Part shown: one piece after another, positions 53,091 to 62,622 of the stretch
Numbering within the stretch: position 1 is the stretch's first letter
Layout of the letters: every line of letters begins with the position of its first letter
Source: Psychrobacter cibarius
Lineage (GTDB): Bacteria > Pseudomonadota > Gammaproteobacteria > Pseudomonadales > Moraxellaceae
Length of the DNA stretch: 64,000 nt
Direction: 5' to 3'
Assembly: GCF_016107535.1 (NCBI RefSeq)
Contig: NZ_JABASQ010000005.1
Location: forward strand, 62,001-126,000
Translations under genes and position numbers: made by a program
The notes under the pieces: model-generated
Databases searched by the model: none
What the model saw: only the letters and a program-made list of their open reading frames with translations
What the model was told of the DNA's origin: nothing

Positions 53091-54566
53091 CTAGTACGCT
53101 TTTTGATAAGCGGTCTTGACGATGGTATAGAACTCTTTGGCATATTGACCTTGCTCACGCGGGCCAAAGCTTGACTGTTTACGGCCACCAAACGGTACAT
53201 GATAGTCCGTACCTGCAGTCGCTAAATTGACCATGACGCAACCTGCTTGCACTTGTTCTTTGAACATCGCACTGCTACGCAAGCTTTGGGTGATGATGCC
53301 CCCCGTCAGACCAAAGCGCGTGTCATTGGTTATGGCAATCGCTTCGTCCAAATCCTTGACACGCATCACACAAGCCAGCGGAGCAAAAACCTCTTCTTGG
53401 TTGATATCCCAGCTGTTGTCCGTCTCGGTAAACAAGGTTGGCGACATATAGTAGCCGTCATGTGGCATCTCTAAACGCTCACCACCAAACGCTAAATTGG
53501 CACCAGATTGCTTGGCTTTTTCGATCCAGTCCATATTTGATGCCAGTTGCTTATCATCGACGACTGGCCCCATAAAGATACCGTCATCAAGCGCATGACC
53601 GACTTTTAAGGTTTTCATTTTGGCAATCACCCCTTCGACAAAGGCATCATGAATACTGTCCATCACGATGAGTCGTGAAGAAGCAGTACATTTCTGTCCA
53701 GAACCACCAAATGCACCAGCCACTGCCGCATCGATAGCAACTTGCAAATCGGCATCATCAGCGATAACCAAGGCATTTTTGCTACCCATCTCAAGCTGGC
53801 AACGGATAAAGTTCGGGGCCGTTGCAGCAGCAACTTTGCGACCTGTTGGTACAGAGCCCGTAAAGCTAACGGCATCAATATCTGTAGAATTGATGAGCGC
53901 ATCACCGACTGACGATCCGCCACCCAATAGTAGGTTAAACGTCCCTTCTGGCATACCTTGACGGTGAATGATTTCAGCCAATGCCACTGCGCTGGCTGGC
54001 GTCAAATTCGCAGGCTTCCAAATGACTGTGTTACCAAACGCTAGCGCTGGCGCGATCTTCCACACAGCAGTGGCAGTTGGGAAGTTCCAAGGTGAGATAA
54101 TGGCGACCACACCGACTGCTTCTCGGGTAACTTCAACCTTGACACCGGGGCGTACTGAGGCGGCGTTATCACCGATTTGGCGCAATACTTCAGCGGCATA
54201 GTAATGAAAGAACTGACCTGCGCGGTAAATCTCGCCGCGACCTTCCGCAAAAGGCTTACCTTCTTCAAGAGACAACAGCGTACCTAGCTCATCACAGCGA
54301 GCAATCATTTCATCGCCAATTGCTTGTAGGATAGACTGCTTTTTTTCTAAAGGAGTTGCTTCCCATTTTGGCTGAGCGTGACGGGCAGCAGCAATAGCCT
54401 CTTTGACTTGATCGCTACTCGCTTGTGCGAACTCACCGATAGTGTCGGTGATATCAGATGGGTTAATATTGGCTACGGTATTTACGCCTGACTGCCATTC
54501 ACCGTTAATGTAAAGTGATTTGGTTGGGTCTTGCTGCAATATCTGTTGGGCTGTGTGAGCTGACAT
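53091..54566 (-). CDS. Aldehyde dehydrogenase, 2-oxoglutarate-semialdehyde dehydrogenase-like
   Basis: The 491-residue NAD(P)-dependent enzyme has the signature SPWNFP (158-163), SFTGSVPTGRKV (234-245), the general base E259 in QLEMGSKNALV and the nucleophile C293 in GGSGQKCTASS. The end VPFGGRKQSSFGPREQGQYA and FYTIVKTAY resemble 2-oxoglutarate-semialdehyde (2,5-dioxovalerate) dehydrogenases. The true substrate is uncertain. AAGGAAGC precedes the start. It is the second cluster gene, 48 bp after ridA. Confidence 0.85.
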   Translation of the reverse strand: MSAHTAQQILQQDPTKSLYINGEWQSGVNTVANINPSDITDTIGEFAQASSDQVKEAIAAARHAQPKWEATPLEKKQSILQAIGDEMIARCDELGTLLSLEEGKPFAEGRGEIYRAGQFFHYYAAEVLRQIGDNAASVRPGVKVEVTREAVGVVAIISPWNFPTATAVWKIAPALAFGNTVIWKPANLTPASAVALAEIIHRQGMPEGTFNLLLGGGSSVGDALINSTDIDAVSFTGSVPTGRKVAAATAPNFIRCQLEMGSKNALVIADDADLQVAIDAAVAGAFGGSGQKCTASSRLIVMDSIHDAFVEGVIAKMKTLKVGHALDDGIFMGPVVDDKQLASNMDWIEKAKQSGANLAFGGERLEMPHDGYYMSPTLFTETDNSWDINQEEVFAPLACVMRVKDLDEAIAITNDTRFGLTGGIITQSLRSSAMFKEQVQAGCVMVNLATAGTDYHVPFGGRKQSSFGPREQGQYAKEFYTIVKTAYQKAY

Positions 54567-54614
54567 AAGAGCTTCCTTGATAAAGTATTAAAAGATGGAA
54601 TATTAAAATTAGCT

Positions 54615-55004
54615 TTAAGGCACAGCGGCATATACAACCAGCTCAACCAGCATTTCTTCACGAGCCAGTCCTGCTATCACGAGCGCTGCCCGATTTGGAT
54701 AGGGTGCTTCAAAGTATTCAGCATAAACTTGATTGACCGTTTTTAGATAGTCGCGATCGGTCACATAGATCATGACCTGTAGTACCGAATCCATACCAAC
54801 ATTGGCACATTCTAGTGTGTGCTTGAGATTGTCTAACGTTTGACGGGTTTGCGCTTCGATACCACCTGCAACCACATCACCATTTTCATCGATAGGAATC
54901 TGCGCGGTGTACAACGTACCATTGCTAGTGATCGCCCATTCTAGAGGGGCTTTAGACGCATAAAGTGAGGTTTTGATGGATTGTTTGGTTGAATGAGTCG
55001 TCAT
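54615..55004 (-). CDS. RidA-family protein
   Basis: The 129-residue protein belongs to the YjgF/YER057c/UK114 group, which hydrolyse reactive enamine/imine intermediates to ketones. The key arginine is R105 (PNRAALV), with E121 and the end VVYAAVP, as in the active RidA subgroup. I start at the ATG at 55004, preceded by AAAGGATATG; the frame otherwise opens at a TTG. It is the first gene of the cluster, directly after the LysR operator region, which suggests the pathway forms an imine or enamine. Confidence 0.85.
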   Translation of the reverse strand: MTTHSTKQSIKTSLYASKAPLEWAITSNGTLYTAQIPIDENGDVVAGGIEAQTRQTLDNLKHTLECANVGMDSVLQVMIYVTDRDYLKTVNQVYAEYFEAPYPNRAALVIAGLAREEMLVELVVYAAVP

Positions 55005-55102
55005 GTCGTCATATCCTTTGATCAATGATTGGGCAGCGATTGCTATAGAGTTATCCTACCCAAGTACTAACGATAAATCTAACTAATTAAATTTAGAATA
55101 TA

Positions 55103-55117
55103 ATAGATTTAATCTAT
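55103..55117. promoter_or_regulatory. Candidate LysR-type operator
   Basis: ATAGATT-T-AATCTAT is a perfect 7-1-7 palindrome that contains the T-N11-A core of LysR-type sites. A second, looser inverted repeat (TCTAA at 55078-55082 with TTAGA at 55092-55096) lies nearby. Both fall in the 157-bp gap between the lysR gene and ridA. Confidence 0.65.
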
Positions 55118-55161
55118 CATAGACGATATCTTATATATTAATAGTGGTGAAGAATAAGCCT

Positions 55162-56067
55162 ATGAAATTACAGCAATTACGTCACTTTTTATGCGTGGTA
55201 GAGGAAGGCGGCTTTCGGGCGGCGGCGGATCGAGCCAATCGCTCGCAAGCGGCGTTGTCTGCCTCGATAAAGGAATTGGAAAAAACACTGGGTCAGCGCT
55301 TATTTGAAGGAGGAAATAAAGCAACACTCACGCCTTTTGGCGAGACTTGTTTACCCAAAATCGAGCAGTTTATGACGGTTTATCAAGCGCTAGAGGATGA
55401 TTTAAAAGGAGCAGCCGCTGGCGATAAAGGCAAAATAAGGATTGCAAGCGTGCCATCACTGGTGACAAAACTCTTGCCTAGCGTGTTGGTTGAGTACTCC
55501 AAGAGATATCCTGATGTCGAGATTGTACTAATAGATGATAACTCTGTCGGTGTGGCCAATCGTTTATTGGCAGGTGAAATCGATTTAGCATTGGGCAACT
55601 GCACTAGTATCGACCAATCAAACATAGATTTCACCTTGCTCATATCTGACCCGATTGGCGTGGTCTGCTTAAAAAGCAACTCGTTAAATCAACCAGTAAA
55701 ACCGTCAAGAAACCAACAAAAAGCAGGGCTTAAATGGCAACAACTGATGACCCAGCCTTTTATTTATAATGGCACTTGTCGACTGCTCGAAAACACACCC
55801 GCCGAGGTGCTCAACCGCAATGCGCGTTACACGGTCGAGAACATTACTTCCTTATTTTCATTATTACGCAATGATCTTGGCATCACCACCCTACCCAAGC
55901 TCGCCTTTCCGTCGAATGAGCCAGAATTGGTATGGCTCGACTTACTTGAACCTACCTTAGACAGACAAATTGGTATTTTTAAATTGGCAAATAAAACGAT
56001 TTCACCGTCAGCACAAGCGTTTCATGAACTGTGCATTCAATATGTCCAGAATCACTATATTTTATAA
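55162..56067 (+). CDS. LysR-type transcriptional regulator
   Basis: The protein has about 301 residues. The winged HTH is at about 1-60 (MKLQQLRHFLCVVEEGGFRA, SQAALSASIKELEKTLGQRL) and the type 2 periplasmic-binding-like effector domain extends from about 90 to the end (IRIASVPSLVTKLLPSVL). The start at 55162 is the usual LysR position; the frame opens at a GTG 18 bases upstream. It is divergent from the ridA-aldehyde dehydrogenase cluster and probably activates it when the effector, likely the substrate, is present. Confidence 0.9.
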   Translation: MKLQQLRHFLCVVEEGGFRAAADRANRSQAALSASIKELEKTLGQRLFEGGNKATLTPFGETCLPKIEQFMTVYQALEDDLKGAAAGDKGKIRIASVPSLVTKLLPSVLVEYSKRYPDVEIVLIDDNSVGVANRLLAGEIDLALGNCTSIDQSNIDFTLLISDPIGVVCLKSNSLNQPVKPSRNQQKAGLKWQQLMTQPFIYNGTCRLLENTPAEVLNRNARYTVENITSLFSLLRNDLGITTLPKLAFPSNEPELVWLDLLEPTLDRQIGIFKLANKTISPSAQAFHELCIQYVQNHYIL

Positions 56068-56178
56068 AGACAGGTTAAAAATAGATTAATAATGGGTTAA
56101 AACATACCTCATTACCGCTTACTTTTATAAGCCACTATCAGAAACTCCATTCACTTGAATAAAAAAGCGTCTTTCACT

Positions 56179-56973
56179 ATGACTAAAGGTTTAATTTCGG
56201 TTACTCGTGGCCTCTTATCTGTTATCGGCATCATACTTATCATCGATTGCGCTGCATTGATAGTCGTCGGTAAAGTCAACTTCGGCTCGGTTGTACCTTT
56301 TTTACTCGGCATGGTTTTTGTCATACATGGAATGTTTTGGCATGCAATACGCAGGTTTTGTAGCCAACATTATGGCTTTAACCGCCTTTGGTATGGGTTA
56401 TGGGCTGTATTTATACTTTGGTTGTTGAGGTTCGCTCTATTTATTTGGTCATTACAACAGCAGATTGCGCTTAGCCAGCAGCCTGCACCGACAGTGGCAG
56501 CGATTATTATATTAGGCTCTGGCACGGTTGCAGGTAAGCCGACACCGACGCTCGCCAAGCGCTTGGACACCGCCGTGCCCCTTATCGAGACGCAACCAGA
56601 TGCTTTGGTGATAACCAGTGGTGGCGTTGGTTTTCAGCGTACACGTAGCGAAGCCGATATCATGGCCACGTATTTGCATGAGGCACATGGCGTGCCATTC
56701 GAACGCATTTTACAAGAAGGTAAAAGTACTAGTACGGAAGAAAACCTCGCTAACAGCCGAGCGTTGTTAGAAGCAAAAGGGCTATCTATCACTGATCCTA
56801 TCGCCATCGTTACCAGTGATTTCCATAGCATTCGCGCAGCCAGCATTGCGCGACATCAGGGCTATACACAACCGATCACCGTCGCCAGTCCCACGCCTTT
56901 ATCCATTCGTTACAACGCTTGGTTTCGCGAGTATTTTGCCTTTGTCAGTGGCTGGTTGTTAGGAGAGTATTGA
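56179..56973 (+). CDS. YdcF-family (DUF218/SanA-like) membrane protein
   Basis: The protein has about 264 residues. It has two or three N-terminal membrane helices (about 12-35, 40-55 and 75-95), then a DUF218 domain with IIILGSGTV, SGGVGFQRTRSEADIMA, STSTEENLANSRALL and IVTSDFHSIRAASIA. DUF218 proteins include SanA and ElyC, which affect envelope integrity; the reaction is unclear. The frame opens at a TTG (56155); the ATG at 56179 is more likely. It lies after the LysR gene, ahead of cls. Confidence 0.82.
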   Translation: MTKGLISVTRGLLSVIGIILIIDCAALIVVGKVNFGSVVPFLLGMVFVIHGMFWHAIRRFCSQHYGFNRLWYGLWAVFILWLLRFALFIWSLQQQIALSQQPAPTVAAIIILGSGTVAGKPTPTLAKRLDTAVPLIETQPDALVITSGGVGFQRTRSEADIMATYLHEAHGVPFERILQEGKSTSTEENLANSRALLEAKGLSITDPIAIVTSDFHSIRAASIARHQGYTQPITVASPTPLSIRYNAWFREYFAFVSGWLLGEY

Positions 56974-57145
56974 TGGAGGTGTATATTTCACCAGTTTGAA
57001 CAAGCTTACTACTAAATATCATAGCTCCAGCGTTGCCGCATTGCTGTTTTTACCAATCAAAACGGTGGTAATTTTACAGTGCGTTATAATCAGTAAGAAC
57101 CACTGATAAATACTGCAAATAAAAATAATAATGATGGAGCGCATT

Positions 57146-58669
57146 ATGCTATTGGATATCTTTTTAACTGTTCATTTTATGCTGCTGATACTGATCTCTT
57201 TGCGAGTGCTTGCGCGCCATGATCTGACCTCGCCCGCTCGGCTCGCTTGGCTCGTGATATTGTTCATTTTGCCTTATCTGGGAGTTGTAATTTATTGGAT
57301 GTTTGGTGAGGTGCATCTAGGACGCGATTTTACGCGCAAACGTAAAGAAATCATCGATAAATTAAGCGCACATAGTCCCGAAGTACTTGGTGATGACATC
57401 GCTTTGTCGGAGGCTATCAAACCTGAATACCAAGCGGCCTTTGCCTACTCTGCCAATGCAACTGGCTATCATACAACGGTGGGCAATCACGCAGAGCTAA
57501 TAGCAGATGCGGCTGAGACGCGCAAACGTATGATTGCCGACTTTGATGCAGCGACCGATCATATTCATGTGCTGTATTATATTTGGCTAATCGATGGTAT
57601 GGGAATCGATACTGCTCAAGCGCTCATACGAGCGGCAAGGCGCGGCGTCATCTGCCGAGCAATGGTTGACGGTATGGGCTCACGAAAAATGGTCGGCTCA
57701 AAGATATGGCAGGAAATGATAGAAGCTGGCGTACAAGTCAGTGTTGCCCTACCAATTAGTAATCTTTTAAAGGTACTCATGTTTAGCCGGATTGACTTGC
57801 GAAATCACCGCAAGATTACGGTTATTGACGGCAAAATCGGCTACTGTGGCAGTCGCAACTGCGCCGATCCTGAGTTTCGTGTAAAGCCAAAATTTGCGCC
57901 GTGGGTAGACATTATGCTGCGGGTCGAAGGACCAGTGGTGGCACAGAATCAGATGTTGTTTGCCAGTGATTGGCTGACTGAAAATCCTGATACGCCGCTT
58001 GACAGCTTTCCTTATTTTATTGACCCTCAACTAAAGCAACAAAAATCCCCACAGCCAGAAACTGAGGAGCCTTTACCAATAACATCATCGCCACCTTTAC
58101 CAGTCGCATTGCCGCCAAATGGCTTTGCTGCACAGGTTTTTTCTGATGGTCCTACCCAACGACGCGGCACCACGCCACAATTTTTAGGTGTCTTAATTGG
58201 TCAGGCAAAACGAACCCTGATTATCTCAACGCCTTATTTTGTGCCTGATTATTCGCTCGTCAGCATTTTGTGTGCGACCGCTTATCGCGGTGTACAAGTA
58301 ACCATGATTTTCCCAAAGAATAACGACTCAATAGTCGTGGCTGCTACCAGCCACAGTTATTACTGGCAGCTGCTTGAAGCGGGGGTCAATATTTACGAAT
58401 ATAAACCCGGTCTATTACACGCAAAAACCTTGACCATCGATGGCGAAATCAGTCTGATTGGCTCGACCAATTTAGACTTGCGTAGCTTTGATTTGAACTA
58501 TGAAAACAACATTGTGTTTAGCGATAAAACGCTCACAGCGGCCATCGTTGAGCGACAATACCAGTATATCGCTGATTCTGAAGAGGTCACTCGTGAGCAA
58601 GTTGAAAACTGGCCGTTATCTTATAAAATCTGGAATAACATTGTCGCCACGATGGGGCCTGTTTTGTAA
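57146..58669 (+). CDS. cls: Cardiolipin synthase (phospholipase D family)
   Basis: The protein has about 507 residues. Two N-terminal membrane helices are followed by two HKD motifs: H221-x-K (LRNHRKITVIDG, CGSRN) and H425-x-K (LHAKTLTIDGEISLIGSTNLD). It condenses two phosphatidylglycerols to cardiolipin in the inner membrane. A Pro/Gln-rich linker of about 35 residues (QQKSPQPETEEPLPI then SPPLPVALPP) between the two PLD halves is longer than in E. coli ClsA. I start at the ATG at 57146 because GGAG lies 7-8 bases before it. Confidence 0.92.
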   Translation: MLLDIFLTVHFMLLILISLRVLARHDLTSPARLAWLVILFILPYLGVVIYWMFGEVHLGRDFTRKRKEIIDKLSAHSPEVLGDDIALSEAIKPEYQAAFAYSANATGYHTTVGNHAELIADAAETRKRMIADFDAATDHIHVLYYIWLIDGMGIDTAQALIRAARRGVICRAMVDGMGSRKMVGSKIWQEMIEAGVQVSVALPISNLLKVLMFSRIDLRNHRKITVIDGKIGYCGSRNCADPEFRVKPKFAPWVDIMLRVEGPVVAQNQMLFASDWLTENPDTPLDSFPYFIDPQLKQQKSPQPETEEPLPITSSPPLPVALPPNGFAAQVFSDGPTQRRGTTPQFLGVLIGQAKRTLIISTPYFVPDYSLVSILCATAYRGVQVTMIFPKNNDSIVVAATSHSYYWQLLEAGVNIYEYKPGLLHAKTLTIDGEISLIGSTNLDLRSFDLNYENNIVFSDKTLTAAIVERQYQYIADSEEVTREQVENWPLSYKIWNNIVATMGPVL

Positions 58670-58755
58670 CCCATTATTAGGGCGTGTCCTCAATTCAATT
58701 GATCATATCTAAACGGGCTAATAACATGGAGAAATACTAATGACATTAAGCGATT

Positions 58756-59727
58756 CTATTCAGCTGCTGTCTTCTGCAAAATATAGATGACAAACTTAGC
58801 TTGCGTCTTAAAGGATTCTGTTTCAACGGCTGCTAGTAGCGCCTGTCTTTTTTCATTAAGCGCACGATAAGCATAAGGCGTCATGGTCATCAAATCAGCC
58901 AAATCAGCGGCTGACAACGTCATCTCGGTATTGACATGCTCCGTACCCATTAGCGTGAAATATGGAGCCAATTCATGCAAAAACTTATCCGAATCATGCT
59001 CGCGGACGTTATCAAATAACGCTTCGCGCATCGTCGCTAGATGCCCGATATCTGGCTTGGCAATGATTAAATAACCGTCTGCAGTCAATACCTCATTGAA
59101 CGCGTCTGGCAAGATAGGACTAAAGATACTGCTAATGCCATTGATGCTATGCGCGCGTAACGGCAAATGGGCAGCGCTGGTAACAAGCGGATAGATGACT
59201 GCCGACTTGGCTGTCGCATTAGTAACACTGTCTTTAGCTTGCTGATACCAAAGACGCCCCGTCGCTTTGCTCGTTTTCGCAAGCTCTACCACAGCAGGTT
59301 TACTGATATCTGCGGCGATGAGCGTATCCATGCCTGTCTGTGCCATTGCCTGCGTGTAATACCCTTCACCACAGCCAATATCCAACCAATTGATTGTCTT
59401 GCTATCCTTTTTAGTTATCGGCTCAATTGCTGAATCAGCGACCGACTCATTTTTCGCCAACAATTCCCTCATTTTCTGGCAAATAAGCGTCTGCAATGGC
59501 TGATAATGTCCAGCGTTTAAAAACCGTTTGCGTGCATCAATTGATTGCTGGCTATCGCCCGGTGCTTTGGATTTTTTTTGTTGCACGGGCAATAAATTAA
59601 CATAACCCTGACGTGCCACATCAAATGGATGAGCCGTGTGTTTTGGGTGCAAGCTGCCATCGCAGCGCCACGTATCTGCGGCAGGCTGTAATGGTGATTG
59701 GCAAAGGGGACAAATAAATAAGCTCAC
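58756..59727 (-). CDS. rlmA: 23S rRNA (guanine-N1) methyltransferase, RlmA-like
   Basis: The protein has about 323 residues. It has an N-terminal zinc ribbon with C6, C9, C22 and H27, followed by GYVNLLPVQQKKSKAPGDS, which is diagnostic of RlmA. An AdoMet-binding Rossmann domain follows (WLDIGCGEGYYTQAM). RlmA methylates G745 in E. coli 23S rRNA. It is longer than the 269-residue E. coli protein, with a polar insertion (about 95-112, SVADSAIEPITKKDSK) ahead of the AdoMet motif. I use a GTG at 59727 (GAG upstream); a TTG at 59769 is also possible. Confidence 0.83.
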   Translation of the reverse strand: MSLFICPLCQSPLQPAADTWRCDGSLHPKHTAHPFDVARQGYVNLLPVQQKKSKAPGDSQQSIDARKRFLNAGHYQPLQTLICQKMRELLAKNESVADSAIEPITKKDSKTINWLDIGCGEGYYTQAMAQTGMDTLIAADISKPAVVELAKTSKATGRLWYQQAKDSVTNATAKSAVIYPLVTSAAHLPLRAHSINGISSIFSPILPDAFNEVLTADGYLIIAKPDIGHLATMREALFDNVREHDSDKFLHELAPYFTLMGTEHVNTEMTLSAADLADLMTMTPYAYRALNEKRQALLAAVETESFKTQAKFVIYILQKTAAE

Positions 59728-59852
59728 AAGTATCTCAACGTCATCGCAATATGGCTGCCATTTTAACAAAATTCAGGCTTACTGCGTGATAAACAATGCA
59801 GGAAAGAAAATGCAAAAAACAAACTATCAGCAACCAAACTATTAGCAACAAA

Positions 59853-59884
59853 AAAAGCCACCTCAACTAAAGTGAGATGGCTTT
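59853..59884 (-). terminator. Terminator after mraY
   Basis: A stem AAAAGCCACCTCA / TGAGATGGCTTTT with one mismatch and a short loop has a U-rich end on the minus strand, 45-75 bases past the mraY stop codon at 59929. Confidence 0.75.
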
Positions 59885-59928
59885 TGCGTACATGATATTC
59901 ATATTAATGTTCGAGCGATATTGCTGTG

Positions 59929-61047
59929 TTAACGCAGCTTTAAGGTCATGAGCCCAAGGATGACGAGAATAATGGCAATAATCCAAAACCTTGCCACCAC
60001 TTGCGTTTCTTTCCAGCCAATTTCTTCAAAGTGATGATGCAATGGTGCCATCCGAAAGACGCGCTTTTTACGCAGCTTATACGAGCCAACCTGTAGCATG
60101 ACCGACAGTGCTTCGGCGACAAATAGACCACCCATAATAGCAAAAGCAATTTCTTGGCGGGTCATAACGGCAATCGTACCGAGCATCGCCCCAAGAGCAA
60201 GCGCCCCCACATCGCCCATAAATACTTGGGCTGGATGGGCGTTGAACCATAAAAAACCAAGCCCTGCACCAATCATCGAACCACAGACAATGAGAACCTC
60301 GGAGTTATAGGCAATATAAGGCACATGCAAGTAATCAGCAAAGCGTACATCACCTGATACATAAGCCATCGCGCCCAAACCTGCCGCGACCAAGACCACG
60401 GGCAAAATAGCTAAACCATCCAAACCATCGGTTAAGTTGACGGCGTTAGAAGCACCATTAATCACAAAGTAGGTAAAGATAATAAAGCCAATACCAAACG
60501 GCACTGCCGAAAAAGGAATCATCCAATCTTTAAAAATCGGTAGCAGCAAATCCTGCATCTCACGCGTAGTCGCAATATCTGGCTGCAAGGTGGCGATATA
60601 ATACAAAGACACACCGACGAACAAAGCACCCATAGAGAGCCAAAAGTATTTCTTACGAGCAATTAAGCCTTTGGGATCTTTATACTTAATTTTTAGCCAA
60701 TCATCTGCCCAGCCGACCGCACCAAAGATAATCATAACAATGAGCAAAATCCAAACGTACGGGTTATTCAAACGCGCCCATAGTAAGGTGGACACGCCAA
60801 TCGCACTTAAAATCAGCACCCCACCCATGGTCGGCGTACCAGTTTTCGCCAAATGCGATTGCGGACCATCATTGCGAATCGCTTGACCATATTTCAGTGC
60901 ACGCAGACGTCGAATGACAGGCCCACCAAAAAACATGCTAAATGCGAGGGCGGTAATGACCGCGAGTAACGCTCGCAGCGTCAACGAAGAAACCGCAGAA
61001 AACGGCGTGTAATACTGGCCAAGCCAGCCAAACAACCAAACTAACAC
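59929..61047 (-). CDS. mraY: Phospho-MurNAc-pentapeptide translocase MraY
   Basis: MraY transfers phospho-MurNAc-pentapeptide to undecaprenyl phosphate to make lipid I. The 372-residue protein has ten membrane helices and the catalytic aspartates D115-D116 ([16 protein letters not shown]). The motifs [13 protein letters not shown] (201-213), [13 protein letters not shown] and [12 protein letters not shown] are also present. It lies three bases after murF; the order is murE-murF-mraY. Confidence 0.98.
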   Translation of the reverse strand: MLVWLFGWLGQYYTPFSAVSSLTLRALLAVITALAFSMFFGGPVIRRLRALKYGQAIRNDGPQSHLAKTGTPTMGGVLILSAIGVSTLLWARLNNPYVWILLIVMIIFGAVGWADDWLKIKYKDPKGLIARKKYFWLSMGALFVGVSLYYIATLQPDIATTREMQDLLLPIFKDWMIPFSAVPFGIGFIIFTYFVINGASNAVNLTDGLDGLAILPVVLVAAGLGAMAYVSGDVRFADYLHVPYIAYNSEVLIVCGSMIGAGLGFLWFNAHPAQVFMGDVGALALGAMLGTIAVMTRQEIAFAIMGGLFVAEALSVMLQVGSYKLRKKRVFRMAPLHHHFEEIGWKETQVVARFWIIAIILVILGLMTLKLR

Positions 61048-61050
61048 CGC

Positions 61051-62511
61051 CTACTCCTCGATTAGCGCATTGATAAGGGTTTCCATTTGCATGGAACGAG
61101 AACCTTTAAACAGCACCGTACAAGGCTGCGCCTGCTGTGCTTGCAAATACGGCTTCAAATACGCCAATAAACTGTCTTTATCGGTAAACGCATGGGCATT
61201 GATGTCAGAAACCTCTTGTGCACCCGCCACGGTAAAAGGCGCGTATTCACCAACACACAGCAGCACATTGATGCCCGTTGTCGCGATCGTACGACCCAAG
61301 CTTTGATGCTCGCTAACCGCCGCCTCTCCCAGTTCTGCGATATCGCCCAGCACCATGACTTGCGTGCCCGTTTGCGCCGCTAGTACTTTTGCTGCCGCTC
61401 GCACCGAATGCGGATTGGCATTATAGGTATCATCAATCAAGCGATGCATACCCAGTAATTGACTGTTCAAGCGCCCTTTAGCAGGACGCGCATTTTCAAG
61501 TCCGACGACGATATCACTAACATCGATATTTAGTGCATGGGCACAAGCAGCAGCGGCTAAAGCATTATTGACATTGTGCTCGCCCGCTAGTGGCAAGTTG
61601 ATATCATGGACTTGATTGCCGATATGCAGCTTAAATTCACTGCGCTCAGGCTCGACATCTAAATGGCTGGCACTGACATCAGTATTACCAAAACCAATCA
61701 CGTGTGACGTATATTTTTCAGCGATACGGCGTAATTGATTGGTAAAATCATCTTTATCAGGAACGATCGCAAATTGGCTGTCATTCAAGGTATGGTAAAT
61801 CTCAGCCTTGGTTTGGCAAATCCCTTCACGGCTACCAAACTCACCCAAATGCGCCGTACCAATATTTAAAATACACGCGACATCTGGCTTTACAATCTCG
61901 GTAGTATAAGCAATTTCTCCAATATGGTTTGCACCAAGCTCTAGGATGGCATAGCGATGATGGTCGGATAATTCGAGCAACATCATCGGCACACCCAAGT
62001 CATTATTTAGGTTACCACGGGTAATCAATGTCGGTGCTAGTCTGCCAAAGATACTACCCAGCATCTCTTTACAGGTGGTCTTACCGCTAGAGCCAGTAAT
62101 AGCAATGACGGTTAAATTTTGATGCTGTTGACGACGATACGCAGCCAATTGTCCTAGCGCCAAACGGGTGTCGCTCACTACTAGCTGCGGAATGCTATTT
62201 GCATCAGCCGTAGCAATAGGGCGGGCGACGATAGCCGCAACCGCACCTTGCGCGATGGCAGTATCGATATAATCGTGACCATCAAAATTATCACCCGATA
62301 ACGCTAAAAATATATCACCAGGTTTTATCGTACGGGTATCGGTGGCGATACGAGTGCTCATTACATCATTTACTGAATTGTTTTCTGAGTCGGATTGCCC
62401 TTCACTCAGCTGCCAATGCCCATCGAGTACTGCGGTTGCTGCGAGCAGATTGTCTGCTTGCCAAACATACAGCCCTTGCGACTGAATGCTGTTATCGTTG
62501 TCGGCTGTCAT
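61051..62511 (-). CDS. murF: UDP-MurNAc-tripeptide:D-Ala-D-Ala ligase MurF
   Basis: MurF completes the UDP-MurNAc pentapeptide. The 486-residue protein has the ATP loop GSSGKTT (140-146), the conserved RGNLNNDLGVPMMLLEL, ELGANHIGEIAYTTEIVKPD and DDTYNANPHSVRAA. A polar insertion (about 34-50, rich in Ser/Glu/Asn) is seen in the N-terminal domain. It lies between murE (111 bp) and mraY (3 bp). Confidence 0.97.
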   Translation of the reverse strand: MTADNDNSIQSQGLYVWQADNLLAATAVLDGHWQLSEGQSDSENNSVNDVMSTRIATDTRTIKPGDIFLALSGDNFDGHDYIDTAIAQGAVAAIVARPIATADANSIPQLVVSDTRLALGQLAAYRRQQHQNLTVIAITGSSGKTTCKEMLGSIFGRLAPTLITRGNLNNDLGVPMMLLELSDHHRYAILELGANHIGEIAYTTEIVKPDVACILNIGTAHLGEFGSREGICQTKAEIYHTLNDSQFAIVPDKDDFTNQLRRIAEKYTSHVIGFGNTDVSASHLDVEPERSEFKLHIGNQVHDINLPLAGEHNVNNALAAAACAHALNIDVSDIVVGLENARPAKGRLNSQLLGMHRLIDDTYNANPHSVRAAAKVLAAQTGTQVMVLGDIAELGEAAVSEHQSLGRTIATTGINVLLCVGEYAPFTVAGAQEVSDINAHAFTDKDSLLAYLKPYLQAQQAQPCTVLFKGSRSMQMETLINALIEE

Positions 62512-62622
62512 AATGATTACCTTATATATGATGACTACTTATTTATTTTTTATAGTTAACGAGCAATACTTCTTAAAAAGCATGAAAAACTAACTGTAAG
62601 CGCTATTATTTATCTATAAATG

